Assembly (NCBI GenBank): GCA_947095535.1
Contig: OX352772.1
Span: 191,062,125-191,126,124 of the forward strand
DNA: 64,000 nucleotides
Reading direction: 5' to 3'
Origin: Poecilobothrus nobilitatus
Taxonomy: Eukaryota; Arthropoda; Insecta; Diptera; Dolichopodidae
Part shown: positions 22,756 to 34,470 of the stretch, piece after piece
Numbering within the stretch: position 1 is the stretch's first letter
How the letters are laid out: every line of letters starts with the position of its first letter
Position numbers and translations under genes: made by a program
The notes under the pieces: model-generated
What the model saw: only the letters and a program-made list of their open reading frames with translations
The model's database searches: none
Told to the model about the DNA's origin: nothing

Positions 22756-24311
22756 TCAAACATTTATATAAACAATTCTTGTTTTGATTATTGGTACGGA
22801 ATAAAGATAAATAGAAGTTTCAAGTTCAAATAGAAGAATGTCGAACATTCTATTTAATAAAACATTATGTTTAATTTCATTATTTATAATTTTAAACGCA
22901 AGCATATAGAGTTCATATTTACAGATATTGGTAAAGCTTAAATATTGTTCTGTATATAATAAACTTGTAGGAAATCTAGTTGGATATCCATAAATAGTTT
23001 TGATGGCTTTTTTATGTAGTATGTCTACTCGATTTAAATTAATTTGAGAGGTCCCACTCCATATTGGATTCAGGTATATTAAATTAGACTGAATATATGA
23101 GCAGTATATCATATATAGCGTCTTTGCATCCACGTAGTTTCTCAACCTTCTTAGTATGAATATATAAGGAGACATTTTTTTAACAATGTGGTTTATATGT
23201 TTGTCCCACCTTATATTATTGTCTAAGACTCACCCCAAATAGTTGAATAATTTAACTATTTCAATAGGAGAATCTCTGAAATAGTACTGCTGTGTTTGAA
23301 AAGACCTATTTTCAAAAAAAATAATTTTTGTTTTATTAATGTAATTAAAATTTTAAACGATGTTTTTTGAGCCATTTATCTACTATTTCTAAATCAAGTT
23401 TGACGGAGTCTATTAGAGTACCTTCATTTGATTTGGCGTATTTTATTACGGCATCGTCTGCATAAAGTTGAACTTCCCCATTAAGATGTAGTTGCGTTAT
23501 ATCGTCAATAAATAATTTGAACAGATCAGGACTAAGTATGGAGCCTTGTGGTACACCTTTAAAGACCATTTTCGGTTCACTGAGTGTGCCTGCAAGATTC
23601 ACTTGGTGAGTTCTACCTTTTAGGTAGGATTCGAAGTATGATTTTTGATTCGTATTGAAATTTAATTTATACAATTTTTGTATTAATATGTCATGGTGAA
23701 CACAGTCAAAAGCCTTCTGAAGATCCAAAAATATACAACTAACGTACTTGCTTTCATCCACATTTGTTGAGATGAAGTGGGTCAGACTTAGACATGCCGC
23801 TGTCGTATTAGACTTTTTCTCAAAGCCATATTGTTTACTGTTGAGAATATTATTATTTACCATAAAAGTGTTTAATCGATCTTTAACAATGGTTTCAAAT
23901 ATTTTAGAGAAAGAACTTAGTATATATATAGGGCGGTAATTTGTTTTATCCATTTTGTCACCATTTTTATGCACGGGAGTGACTATCGCCATTTTTAGGG
24001 ATTAAGGAAATGTAGATATTTCGAATGATTTATTTATAAATTTAACAAGAACAGAAATCCTTGTCAAATTCTGTAGCTGCTGCTGCCTTTAATTTACCTA
24101 TAGCTATTCTCACTTCATCTAAATTAGACGAATTCAGCTCAAAATTATTAAGAATATTTTTTGTTACATTCACAAAATACTCATTTATACAATTAGCAAT
24201 ATTACTTTCCTCAACGATTTTGGATCCATTATCGGATTTTAAGACCTTAATACAGCATTTGGACGGACAAGACATTTTATTAAACATAATTTCTTTACAA
24301 ATATCCCACAA
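22756..24311 (-). pseudogene. LINE C reverse transcriptase, broken
   Basis: The best-preserved part (23345-23992, 215 codons) reads in order VTPVHKNGDK, NYRPIYILSSFSKIFE, QYGFEKKSNTT, FLDLQKAFDCVHHDIL, KGVPQGSILSPDLFKL and QLYADDAVIKY. These are the RT fingers and palm of a non-LTR retrotransposon with its catalytic ADD. The upstream segment 24042-24311 (CCIKVLKSDNGSKIVE) is the endonuclease-RT linker. The downstream segment 22756-23175 (YCSYIQSNLIYLNPIWSGTS) is the thumb/C-terminal domain in another frame. At least two frame breaks separate them. Confidence 0.85.
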
Positions 24312-24319
24312 CTTTTTAC

Positions 24320-25314
24320 AACTATTGGGATTTTGAGCTGTAAAATTTTTGTTTAGTTGATAAAATTAACTGTTTTCCGTTGATATTTTGTATATTATCC
24401 CTCTATCAGTTTATCCTGTGGATATATTTTCTTAAATTTATAGTAGGAGTCATGAATTTTAAAAATGTTCAGTATTTCTTCCGTCATCCAAGCATGTTTA
24501 TGATGTTTGTTATGTTTAATAATGATTGTTTTAGTGTTTATTCGAATTACTTCGCTAAGTTCATTAGTTGGTTAAATTCTGTTAGTTCATCTAATCTATT
24601 TCATATATCATGGCAATTTATAGAATCATAATCTAGTACAGTTTTGGTGGTGGTACCGTTTTGGAGAATAGGTTTAATATTCTCCTAGTATAGTAGAAGT
24701 TGATGATCGGATAGCTCTGTGTTTAATATATGTAAATAATATTTAATTTTGGTTAAGTCAGTAATAATATGATCAATTATGGTTTTTGTATTTACTTCGT
24801 ATCGAGTGGCATAGTCTTCTGATATTTTATTGCAGATCAAAAACCCGTTGCTAAGGAGTGTATCCGTGTAATTTCTAACTTCTAAACTATCATCAAGTAG
24901 ATTTATATTAAAATCTCCTACGATAATAGAGTTTTTATAATTAGACGTATAATCATCTATTTTTTGAATAAAAATATTATGATTGGTATTATGAGATTTG
25001 TATACTGTAATAATATTTATGTCTTGGCCTAATAATTTTACAATTAAAACATTTGAATGTTGGAATTCTTCTTTACGAACTAAAGTGTTAGATATATTAT
25101 CCTTTACATAGATAGCTACACCTCCGTAGGATTTGGCTCGATTTGAAAAGTGGGACGAGGAATCCTGAAATATTGAAAAAAGTATTTTCAGATTCGTTAA
25201 GCCAAATTTCTGTCAAAACTATGAATATCCCAAGAGTAAGATCCTATTAATAATTCCAGGTCAGGTAGTTTATTATGTAAACTGCGTATGTTTAGATATA
25301 ACAAATTGAAATTT
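24320..25314 (-). pseudogene. LINE C endonuclease, decayed
   Basis: Starts at the HINE junction with LLYLNIRSLHNKLPDLELLI (minus strand from about 25310), the N-terminal motif of apurinic-type LINE endonucleases. Downstream the frame is repeatedly broken. The first 28 codons of this ORF lie beyond the HINE at 28468-28551. Confidence 0.7.
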
Positions 25315-26780
25315 TTATACCCGTACGATAGGATCGGGTATAATAAAATTACTCCTCCGTTTGTAACACCTCGAAATAAGCGAGCTAGATATACCTTCAA
25401 AGGTATGGATCGGATCTAAGACTTTTGAGCCATGTCCGTCCGTCCGTCCGTCCGTCAGCACGCTAACTCAAAAACTAAGAAAGCTAGAATCATGAAATTT
25501 ACACAAAATATTTTGGGAGTAATTTGTAGGTTCCCTTTTTTTTGGTTGAGTTTGGACCAAGCCTTAGGGTAGCTCTCGAACACCTAATTTTTAGATCCCC
25601 ACATTTTTTTTGCAATAGAGCTATGAAATTTTAACTACTGATAGATCTCACAAAAATATTAATTTTATTTTTAATAGCTTTTTTTGTAGCCCCACCCGTT
25701 ACGGAGCTACAGCTCCCCAAAGGTTCAAAAAAGCTCTATATTTAAATTGTTATAGCACAAGTTGTATAAGGTATATCTTCATTTTGAAAACGCCAAACGA
25801 TTACTACTTTTATTAGCTTTAAAAGGTTATATACAATAAATATATATTTGTAGTATACGGTTTCTTAATTTACCGTTATGCAAAACTCAAATTTTGCAAA
25901 ATCCTTTAACCCTTCTATCTTCTAAACGGTTTAAGTTGGAAACTTGAAATTTTGACAAAAGTTAGATCTTTGAAAATAAGTATGAGTCATTTCAGAAATT
26001 TTTTTTGTATCACCCTCCGTTTAGGAGCTGTAAGGAGTCAAAAACTGAAAATTTCCTATTTTGAAACACCTGTAACTTGAACACCTGTTAGAATTTTTTT
26101 GAAGTAATACACAAAAATTAAAGCTTCAACATCATACTCTTATTTATATTAACAACTTTTTTTAATAATATAGGGTTACTTTATAATTGACGAAAGTGTT
26201 ACTTGATTTTTTCAAATTTTCTAACAAATTTCTTCAACAAATTTTTTGCATTTGTTTTATTCGATAATTTGAAATTGGTGAGGAAATAATGCGTAGTACA
26301 TAAAAATGTAAATAAATATACAACATAACGGTTGCTTGAAGAATTTTTATTTATATAATATTGATATACATACATACTTACATAATATCATGTTTATTTA
26401 CATATCGTATATGTCACTAGTGAATGAATGATAAGAGTATATATGTATATTATATAGCGTCGTATTTACATACATATATGTATTTTATTGTACTTATAAC
26501 AAATTATTCTGTCAATGGAATATTTAAATATAATATAATATAATATTTAAAATTATATTTACTATTTTGTACTAAGTAAATTTAATATACATTTACCGCT
26601 TAGTATTAAATGGTACTATAGAATATTTGAAAAAGTTTTGGATTGATAATCGTTATGTGAAAGGTTAAAATCTGCTTTCGAAGAATGTACATATAAACAT
26701 ATAGTTTGAATAAATGTAAACCCATAGTTCTACAAATTATAAAATTCACCCAAATTATTTTAAAATACTAAAATATTAAA

Positions 26781-28376
26781 AAAACGAGGAAGAGTGCAGT
26801 AGAGTAGACTGTGTCAACTCTGGGATACCCGTATGAACGTAATATATCCTGTTTCTATAAAACTTGATCATCTTTTAAAAACATTCAGAGTTTTAGTACC
26901 GAACTACAGAAATATATTTATGTAAATTGTGGAGTTGTATGATAGCTACCCGAATCTATTGCGCCTAGCTTCATTAAGTTCCAAGAAATGCAAAAAGCCT
27001 GAAGCGGCTGCTTTAGACCATTCAAATTTTACAAAAGTTTTTGGCATGCAACTCGACACTTTTTCACTAAATTTCAGATAGCTAGCTTCAATAGACACTG
27101 AGTTATTTTCATTTAAAAAGAGAAGTTGTATGGCAACTATCCGAACCTGTCATATCATCACAACAAAATTTTACAGAAGTTGTTGCCATAAAACTCGATC
27201 ATCATTTGCAAAATTTCAGATACCTAGATTGAATAGACACTGGGTTATTTCCATTTAAAGAAAGAAGTTGTATGGCAGCTACTCGAACGCGGCCGCCGAA
27301 AATGCTGGAGTTAAATAGCAAAACTAACAATTTTGTAAAAGTGACGTAAAAAAAATTTCAGCCTCCTAACTCCTTTATTTTTTGAGTTATCGTGCGAACG
27401 GACACTGAGTTATTTTCATTTAAAAAGAGAAGTTGTATGGCAGCTACCCGAACCCGTCGCACCAGCACAACCAAATTTTGTAGAAGTTGTTGCCATAAAA
27501 CTTGATCATCATTTGCAAGATTTCAGACGCCTAGCTTTATTAACTTCCAAGAAGTGCAAGAAGCCTGAACCGGCTGTTCTAGGCCAAACAAATTTTACAA
27601 AAGTTGTTGGCATATAACTCGACACTTCTTTACTAAATTTCAGATTCCTAGCTTCAATAAACACTGAGTTATTCTCATTTAACCGGATAAGTTGTATGGC
27701 AGCTACCCGAACCCGTCGCACCACCACAACCAAATTTTACAAAAGTTGTTGCCATAAAACTTGATCATCATTTGCAAAATTTCAGACGCCTAGCTTCATT
27801 AGGTTCCAAGAGGTGCAAGAAGTCTGAACCGGCTGCTCTAGACCAACCAAATTTTACAAAAGTTGTTGGCATGTAACTCGACACCTCTTTACTAAATTTC
27901 AGATTCCTAGCTTCAATAAACACTGAGTTATTCTCATTTAAACGGAGAAGTTGTACGGCAGCTACCCGAACCCGCTGCACCAGCACAACAAAATTTTACA
28001 GAAGTTGTTGCCATAAAACTTGATCATCATTTGCAAAATTTCAGAAACCTAGCTTGAATAGATACTGAGTTATTTTTATATAAAGATAGAAGTTGTATGG
28101 CAGCTACTCGAACCCGCCGACCGAAAATGTTGGATTTAAATAGCAAAACTAACAATTTTGCAAAAGTGACGTAAAAAAAATTTCAGCCTCCTCTTTCAGC
28201 TCTTTTATTTTTTGAGTTATCGTGCGGACGGACGGACGTACATGGCTTAATCGACTCAGAATTCGATTCTGAGCCGATCCATACCTTTGACACTATATCT
28301 AGCTCGACTCCTTTAAGGTGTCACAAACGTAATGGCAAATTTATTATACCCTTGAACATAGTTCATACGGGTATAA
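26781..28376 (+). mobile_element. HINE-like element (inner) with tandem core
   Basis: The 5' end AAAACGAGGAAGAGTGCAG and subterminal ATACCCGTATGAACG are at the left. The 3' hairpin TTATACCCTTGAACATAGTTCATACGGGTAT is split as TTATACCC (28342) and CGGGTAT (28376). The core is a tandem array followed by GAGTTATCGTG and a CGGACGGACG run. Inserted in a 7-A run of the outer element, in opposite orientation. Confidence 0.7.
26930..28150 (+). repeat. Tandem array with about 140-bp monomers and a 257-bp higher-order period
   Basis: The marker CTAGCTTCATTA recurs at 26968, 27532 and 27789, and CCTAGCTTCAATAAACACTG at 27648 and 27905 (spacing 257). Further related monomers at 27080, 27222 and 28050 are about 142-145 bp apart. 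Two minus-strand open frames of 72-74 codons (27509-27986) are products of this repetition and not genes. Confidence 0.75.
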
Positions 28377-28471
28377 TAATATTGTGAGCAGAGTGACAGG
28401 CTGTTAACATACTAACGGTTCGTACGGATATCTAAGAGTTGACAAAGGCAACTGTATTCTTCCTCGTTTTT

Positions 28472-28551
28472 ACATAGAATTTCACATCAAGGTTGGCAAC
28501 CTCTGTAGAGTGACATATATTGTCTACAAACGTTTTATCTGGTGTATCCAT
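28472..28551 (-). pseudogene. LINE C ORF2 N-terminal exon-like piece
   Basis: ATG at 28549-28551 on the minus strand starts MDTPDKTFVDNICHSTEVAN, and the reading continues to the HINE junction. It is the start of the endonuclease-RT ORF that resumes at 25314. Confidence 0.65.
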
Positions 28552-28559
28552 TTTGGATT

Positions 28560-29240
28560 ATATTAAAAAAATAATGTGTTAGAAGGAGATAACCGAACTG
28601 CATAAAATTCATAAAATTATTTGATAATGTTGACATACAATTTTTTTTAAACTGAAGTGATATATTTTAGAAAAATTTATTGTAAAAATATAAATAATGA
28701 AATATGTTAAAGTTTGTTGAAAATTATGTTGTGATTTAATTTTGTATATTAATAATGAAATAGAATAAGTAGGATTAAGATAAATTTGTTTTCTCTTTAT
28801 TTTGTTGACATGAATATATGTGTAGTTACATACATACAGTTTATATATTTCCAATGTTGACATATCAGTGCAAGTGTTTTTTTTTAAATAATGTGATATA
28901 TTTTAGAAAAAATTATTGCAAAAATATAAATAATAAAATGTATTTGATAATAAAATATTGAAAAATTAATTGTAAAAATATAAATAATAAAGTGTGTTAA
29001 AGTTTGTTGAAGATTATGTTGTGATTTAATGGTGTATACTATATCAAAAAATGTGCTTATTTTTTTAAAGATAATTATTTTTGAAACATAATTGTTTTTG
29101 AAACTTTATTGCAAAAATATTAGTTAAATTAAAGTTTGCAAGTTTTAAGATTAATAGGAAATAGTATTGAATGATCAAATTGTATAAGTTTAAATTGCTA
29201 AAAATAAGTTTAATTTTATTTTCTATTTTGTATAGTATAT
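28560..29240. repeat. AT-rich spacer with a direct duplication
   Basis: 28621-28757 and 28853-29042 share ATATTTTAGAAAAA.TTATTG, AAAATATAAATAAT and GTTAAAGTTTGTTGAA.ATTATG, about 230 bp apart. Part of the second copy is itself duplicated. No coding sequence. Confidence 0.6.
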
Positions 29241-29241
29241 G

Positions 29242-29799
29242 TTATTTTATATGTGTGTAATCAATTATATATTGTTTAGGTTTGCTAATAAATGATTTAA
29301 CAGCTGAGCCAGTAATTTTAATATGTATGAATTTATAAGATATAATAATAATATCAGTTGCTGTAAAGTTGTTTAACATATCTACATAATCAAAGTCAAG
29401 ATTTACATTTAATTGTTTAAGATAAAGAGTGTTACAGATCATTTCCAAATTAGAATATAAGCTTATTTTAATAAAGATAATAAAAGAAAAGTAAATGTAA
29501 ATGTTATTAATTGATAAAATTAAAATGTTAAAAAGTATTGATGTATTAAAAATAAAAAAGAAATGTCTTAAGAAATGCAAATAAATTAGTGTTATTTTTT
29601 TAACTATAATATGAAGGAAAAAAAGATAATAAATGACAAGATGATATGTTATGTTACTCAATAAGTTTTCAATTATAAGAAAATCAGTTAATGAAACTAT
29701 TTTAATAATTGAAGGAAAATTTAAAAACTGACAGTTATTTAAACAGTTATTTAACATAAAAGTAAAGAAATTTAAGCGTTTTAAAATTTTAAAATTATT
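29242..29799. other. AT-rich spacer between LINE C ORF1 and ORF2
   Basis: A minus frame is open here (hydrophobic, Ile/Leu/Phe-rich), but composition alone explains it. I see no motif. Confidence 0.4.
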
Positions 29800-30705
29800 A
29801 CTAATTATTGAGCTTACTTTTAATAAAATTAATATCATTAAAACTTTTAATTCTAAATACCTTTGAATCATCATTTTTCCGAATGAGGATAGACCATCTT
29901 AAATCCAGAGATATTTGCAACATTTTTGTAATTTAATTTGTTTAGCCTCATAGTATAACTTACTCTGCAACGATGTGAGATGTTCTCGAAAAATAATTTG
30001 TTTATTTCCATCATTTTCAAAACCAAATTCAGTATTAAATAGATGTTTGAAAACTTTTTTTTTCGTAAGTATCTCACTTTTACTACTTTCTGTTCTTAGT
30101 TCCAGTAAGTATAAGGTTTCTTTCTGCTCTTTTAAGTTTGAATTTAAGCATGAAACTTTTACAATATCATCTTGACTGACGTCGGCCTGTATTTTTGTAA
30201 CGATTTTAAAAATAGTGTCATTCGCATTTTGTAAGTTTGCTGGTAAGCCCGCGACTACTAAATTTTTTTATTTTTTATTTGCTCTTTTATATCAATTTGT
30301 GATTGAAGTTTATTAATTAGTTTTTCTAGGTTATCGGTTTTCCCCTCATTAAGTTTAATTCGTTCATTTAATTTTGCGTTTTCCTTCAATATTTGGTTGT
30401 TCTGATTAATTAGATCAGCCAAACTTTGCATTGAGAAATGTGAGTTATACGTGAATATCTTTTACCGCAGTTGAAAGTTGTTGCAAAAAACTAGCTATAT
30501 TATCACTATCTTCCTCCACTGGTGTAATTATATTATCGATTGGAGTGGTATTGATTATTTCACCTGGTAGAAGAGTATCATATGCATTTCCCGGATCATT
30601 TGTAGTTGTATTGGAGTGCAACGATTTCCGTCTGTCAGCAGTATAAATCCTGCATATGAAATTTTTACTTTTTTCCATGTACTCTATATCTGTTTGCCTC
30701 AAATT
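29800..30705 (-). pseudogene. LINE C ORF1 (coiled coil plus RRM-like domain), broken
   Basis: The minus strand from 30702 encodes an acidic, Thr/Asn-rich segment (85 codons). Next comes a coiled-coil-like stretch (LNERIKLNEGKTDNLEKLIN), then VVAGLPANLQNANDTIFKIV, and after frame changes NTEFGFENDGNKQIIFREHL, LYYEAKQIKL and KYLWI. The motif pair with an FREHLT..KLYYEA box is typical of ORF1 proteins of CR1- and Jockey-like LINEs, which coat the element RNA. The LINE B ORF1 at 33685 has a related VVADLPHNLQN segment, so the two families are relatives. A stop near 30270 and frame changes near 29990 and 29880 break it. Confidence 0.65.
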
Positions 30706-30720
30706 TGCTCATTTTCCATG

Positions 30721-31020
30721 TATTACAGATGGAACATTGAATTTTCAACTCGCTCCTGTCTACTTTTAAATTGCAATAACACGGCACCTTAACAATGTAA
30801 CAATTTTATTGCGTAAGTGGTTTTTATGTAATCAAATCTTTTTTTTTTTTCAATTATTTAAATTTTGTATTAATTTTTTTTCTTGTTTATGTTTTATTAA
30901 ATTAGTTATTGAAATTATTTTCAATTTAATCACTAATTTTATGATTTTATGTGAATTTTATTATAAAATAATTATTATTTATACGAATTAATTAATTGAT
31001 TAAAAATTTAAAAAAGAAAA
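30721..31020. other. AT-rich spacer
   Basis: Low-complexity AT sequence, possibly the LINE C 5' UTR on one side and the LINE D truncation point on the other. Nothing recognisable. Confidence 0.4.
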
Positions 31021-31021
31021 A

Positions 31022-32165
31022 TACGGGTTCAGAGCCCGTCGTTTAACCGGTGATCTCATAACTTAGCTTTGCGAGAAGCATCAGTCTTCATCATTCTGGT
31101 GAGTCTGATGTTGTGGCTCTTGATATTTCTAAGGCTTTCGATCGAGTTTGGCACGATACTCTATTGGCAAAATCAAAGCATTAGGTCTAGGTAGCGTCTT
31201 TCTAAAATGGATTGGAGATTTCCTTTCGAACCGTACTATTAGTGTACTGGTCGATGGATATTCATCTGACAAATTCAAAATAAATGATGGTGTCCCACAG
31301 GGATCAGTTTTATCCCCTACTCTCTTCTTAATATTTATCAATGACCTACTTTTATAAACCTCCAATCCGATCCATAGTTTTGCAGACGACAGCACACTTG
31401 TAGCTTCCTATGAGTTTCTAAGCCGCTGTAACATTAATCATCAGATTAATACGATAGCAAAAAGTTTCTCTGTTAGTGAGCTACATAACGATTTAGCAAA
31501 AATTTAAAAATGGGGTGAACTCAACAGAGTTGATTCAAACCCAAAAAAACACAATGCTGTATGATCTCACGAAAAATTGCCACTGCTATTCCCAACCTAC
31601 TATTCCAGGAAGAAGTTTTGCAGCATTCAAGAGAGCTAAACATGCTGGGTGTCGGGTTAAACCAAAAATTGATATGGTCAAACCACATTTTTGGTATAAG
31701 TAAGGATGCAGCTAAATGACTTCTTCGGGCTTTTTTTAACGCTGCAAAACTTACTTTTCCGCATCTGATCTTCTTAATATCTATAAAACGTACATTCAGC
31801 CGAAAATGGAGTATAATTCACATCTTTAGACTGCAAACCCTCCAACAGCGCTGCGTTATTTAAATAATGTGCAAAACAGAGCTATTCGTCTCAACCACAA
31901 CCCCAGGGTAACCTCAATGCTCACTCCATTCAGCCATCGTCGCACAGTTGGGTCACTAACCTTGTTTTATAGATATCTCTTATTGATTGAGATATAGATA
32001 TCTCTTATTGATTAAACTGTTCCAATGAAATAAAACAGTTATTTGCTCCAGTCAAAGTTTTCCAACGAAAAACAAGGAGGGAACAAAAACAAAATAAATC
32101 TGATGTTCCCTATCAGGGTGTTGTATGCCAGTTTGAATAATGTTAAGTATGCTCGTGAATTATAA
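31022..32165 (+). pseudogene. LINE family D reverse transcriptase fragment
   Basis: 5'-truncated. The first residues read YGFRARRLTGDLIT, then SGESDVVALDISKAFDRVWH, LGSVFLKWIGDFLSNRTISV, DGVPQGSVLSPTLFLIFIND, FADDSTLV, and a C-terminal part with PKMEYNSHL and NPRVTSMLTPFSHRRTVGSL. It is a Jockey-superfamily RT distinct from families A and C (FADD rather than YADD, and the SHRR tail). Several stops and a frameshift near 31170 break it. It ends where the Polinton capsid fragment starts. Confidence 0.8.
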
Positions 32166-32169
32166 AAAT

Positions 32170-33236
32170 TATTGCTTGAAAAGTTTGTTTCTATAAGAGA
32201 ATTAGGCACTCCATTTACCTACAATTCGAACTGTGAAAGATTTTTATGTTCGAAAAAGTATGGATTTTTAATCTTGTTCCATTAAAGTTTTCATTGTTTA
32301 CCATACAAAACACAAGCGCTCTAGGAATTTGTCCTATAAAAACATTGTCCAGTGATATATTTGAAGTATTATCTCGAATTGTAAAAGTTTTAATTTCGTT
32401 TTTTTGTAGTGATAATTTGCGTTTGAAAGGGGCCTCGGTGGCCTAGTGGGTAAGAGATTATAAAATACGCTGTAAACGCCGAGGAAGTGTGGTGTAATAC
32501 GGTATTGTGTGATAACAATATATTAGGATTGATAGTAACATGTTTCATGTATAAATTAGCTTCATGAATTTTTAAATAGCTTTTATCTGTATCATTGAAA
32601 AATATAAAACAATCTTGTTTTTCTAAAGTGAGAGCAATTCTCATGTCAACATTATTTAAAAGCAGTATGGGAGTATTAAAGAAATCTACATGTAGTTTTC
32701 CCATTAATTCCACCACTGCAGATTTATTATAAAATTTCTGTCTTATTTTAGAGCCATTATTGCTAAAATCGTTAGCGTTGGGTTTATCTAATTCCCAATC
32801 AGATGCTTCTAAATGTGTTTGACTGGAATCGCTGCCATAATTTAGTAAAGTTGTTAGGTCTTAGGCCTTATAACGGTGTAATGAATCGGATGGTGTAATG
32901 TTTTTTCCATTTTATGTCCCATTGCATTGTTTGATCATGGAATGTAATAAATTATTTAAAACACTTGGTTGTGGAGTTGGTTTAGAATCAGCTCCGCTTC
33001 CTATTTGGTCATTTGTGCTCCAACTAGAACCATCTTTCTTTAATATTTAAACTTTAAACTTTATATAGGTGCTGGATAAATCTGTATAAGTATCACCGTT
33101 TCCAAGTGATACAAATTCAATGGTTGACGGTGATGCTTCTAATGAGGCTAAAGGGTTGAATGCTACCTCTGAACGTTAAATGCTTGTTTACACTGGTAAA
33201 GAAGCAAAAATATCTACTTCAGATTTCATGCATTCC
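32170..33236 (-). pseudogene. Polinton major capsid protein, copy P4
   Basis: The minus strand carries decayed pieces of the double jelly-roll capsid protein found intact in part at 54813-56101: VELMGKLHVDFFNTPILLLN, NVDMRIALTLEKQDCFIFFN, and QFEL/VNGVP near 32190. A truncated SINE interrupts it at 32426-32492, at the same position as the full SINE in copy P5. The start near 33230 follows the pVI-like gene as in the other Polinton. Multiple stops and frameshifts. Confidence 0.8.
32426..32492 (+). mobile_element. Truncated tRNA-derived SINE in capsid copy P4
   Basis: GGGGCCTCGGTGGCCTAGTG and the following 45 bases match the head of the SINE at 39160-39354. The box B half, body, tail and 3' target copy are deleted, so capsid sequence resumes at TAATACGGTATTG. 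Confidence 0.8.
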
Positions 33237-33239
33237 ATT

Positions 33240-33490
33240 TTAGCTGGAAATATCAGATTTTTTAATTTGATTTTTTCGTCGCTTCAATTTTGAATGCTGT
33301 TTTCTAGAAACTGATGTTTTTTTTATAGGTTTCCGTCTTCCACCATACATTGAATGTAATTGATTAACCACTGATTTTCGTAAATTTTTGATACCACTTT
33401 TGCCTTGATCAATTACTGATTCTTTAATATGCGGATCTGATGCTATGTTCCCAAGATTGTTTTTTCTTGTATTTACAGCTTCTTTTTTAA
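33240..33490 (-). pseudogene. Polinton pVI-like small capsid/core protein, copy P4
   Basis: The minus strand encodes KKEAVNTRKNNLGNIAS, GIKNLRKSVVNQLHSMYGG and a Lys/Arg-rich tail. This matches the gene at 53334-54759. The N-terminal part is missing. It is probably an adenovirus pVI/pX-like minor protein carrying a GG-type protease site (MYGGRR). The apparent ATG at 33512 lies in foreign sequence. Confidence 0.65.
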
Positions 33491-33519
33491 AAAAAAGTGT
33501 ACAGGTCAACATTTTTTAA

Positions 33520-33680
33520 GAGGAAAATAAAAATTTCTAAAATATAAAAAGAGAATTTTAAAAGTAGAAGAAAAAATTTAACGATTAAAAATTTGATTTA
33601 ATTTAATTTGAAAGAAACACATACTTAGCAAGGGAAAATATATTTTTTTCTTTTTTACTAAACATAAAATATTCATAAAG
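33520..33680 (+). other. AT-rich LINE B 5' UTR
   Basis: Shared with 40390-40530 of the second copy. No coding sequence. Confidence 0.5.
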
Positions 33681-33684
33681 AAAA

Positions 33685-34470
33685 ATGGGAAAATGCACTA
33701 TATGCTCAAAAAAATTAAACGGAAAGGTAAAATAGGTGGAATGCGGTGATCAGTGTAAAGTATCATATGACATCACATGTGCAGGAACCGTGTCAGCAAA
33801 GTTCGAAGAAATAAAAAAAGGTACTTCTCGTTGGATTTGTCTAAAATGCCCTCCAGGAAATGACGAGTTCATTGCTATAATTTTGGAAGAGGGAGATCCT
33901 CTTGGTAATCTAGTTGTTGAACCAAGTGATAAATTGAGGACCATAAACTTTTCTAACTATAATTGGGACAAGACGTTAGTTTCAATAGTTCAAACTTTGG
34001 TTAATATCGTTTTAGATATTTGCAAGGCGCAAAAATTTAATACAAATTTACTAGACGAATTAGTGAATATGAATAAAATCATAAAAAAAGAAAATGAAGG
34101 TCTAAATAAGCGGGTAACAAATGCTGAAGAAAAAAATACGGAGTTGGAGTACAAATTAAATAAGTCAGAAAGTATGCACGATGTAACATTTTAAGGTAAG
34201 TTAAAAAAAAATATTGTTGTGGCAGATTTACCACACAATCTACAAAATCGTACAGAAATAATTTAAAAAATAGGAAAAAAAATTAATTGTGATGTGACAA
34301 ATGATATTGTAGATGTTACGCTTATTTGGGTAAAAAATAAATACGCAGGCCATTGCCTTGTATACTGTGGAGCTTAATTCTTGTTATCGCAAAGTAATTA
34401 GTATAGTTCAAAGAAAATTTCACTTTTTTATAATGATTTTATTAGCATTCATAGAATTTAAAAAAAAAAA
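33685..34470 (+). pseudogene. LINE family B ORF1 (zinc finger and coiled coil), copy 1
   Basis: ATG at 33685 begins MGKCTICSKK, with a PHD-like Cys/His finger (CTICSKK, VECGDQC, CAGTVS, WICLKCPPG). A TAG replaces the Trp codon found in the second copy just before VECGDQC. Then come about 90 residues of coiled coil (LVNMNKIIKKENEGLNKRVT, EEKNTELEYKLNK), a stop near 34192 and a VVADLPHNLQNRTEII segment. The order of finger, coiled coil and RRM-like domain is that of CR1-type ORF1. No ORF2 follows. It is an RNA-binding chaperone in the family; this copy is inactive. Confidence 0.7.

Larger units (their letters stand above)
25315..28471 (-). mobile_element. HINE-like type A element (outer), with a second element nested in it
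   Basis: The hairpin end TTATACCCGTACGATAGGAT..GGGTATAA is at 25315. The opposite end, reading inward on the minus strand, is AAAACGAGGAAGAATACAG at 28471, followed by AGATATCCGTACGAACC as the subterminal inverted repeat. It is interrupted at 26781-28376 by a related element. It sits in an A run of LINE C ORF2. The end structure agrees with the complete copy at 56881-58506. It encodes no protein. Confidence 0.75.
22700..30720 (-). mobile_element. LINE family C (CR1/Jockey-type), split by nested HINEs
   Basis: On the minus strand: ORF1 (30705-29800), a spacer, then ORF2 starting at ATG 28551. After 28 codons ORF2 is interrupted by a 3157-bp HINE pair (25315-28471) and then resumes in frame with the endonuclease start NFNLLYLNIRSLHNKL, followed by RT to 22756. 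Removing the HINEs joins ...KFYVK directly to NFNLLYLNIR, which is strong evidence that both sides are one element. Frames are broken in several places. The 0.7-kb ORF1-ORF2 spacer includes a local duplication. Confidence 0.75.
32290..34145. repeat. Segment duplicated at 39045-40925
   Basis: Capsid copy, SINE, pVI-like gene, LINE B 5' UTR and ORF1 occur in the same order in both places, about 6.7-6.8 kb apart. Substitutions and small indels are scattered, so this is an older duplication than that at 59912-64000. Confidence 0.85.

Noticed and set aside
27509..27986. Two related 72-74-codon minus frames
   Set aside because: Same cause: the tandem core of the inner HINE.
29242..29874. 210-codon hydrophobic minus frame, possible membrane protein
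   Set aside because: Composition is what AT-rich DNA gives, and its start overlaps the decayed end of LINE C ORF1; no motif seen.
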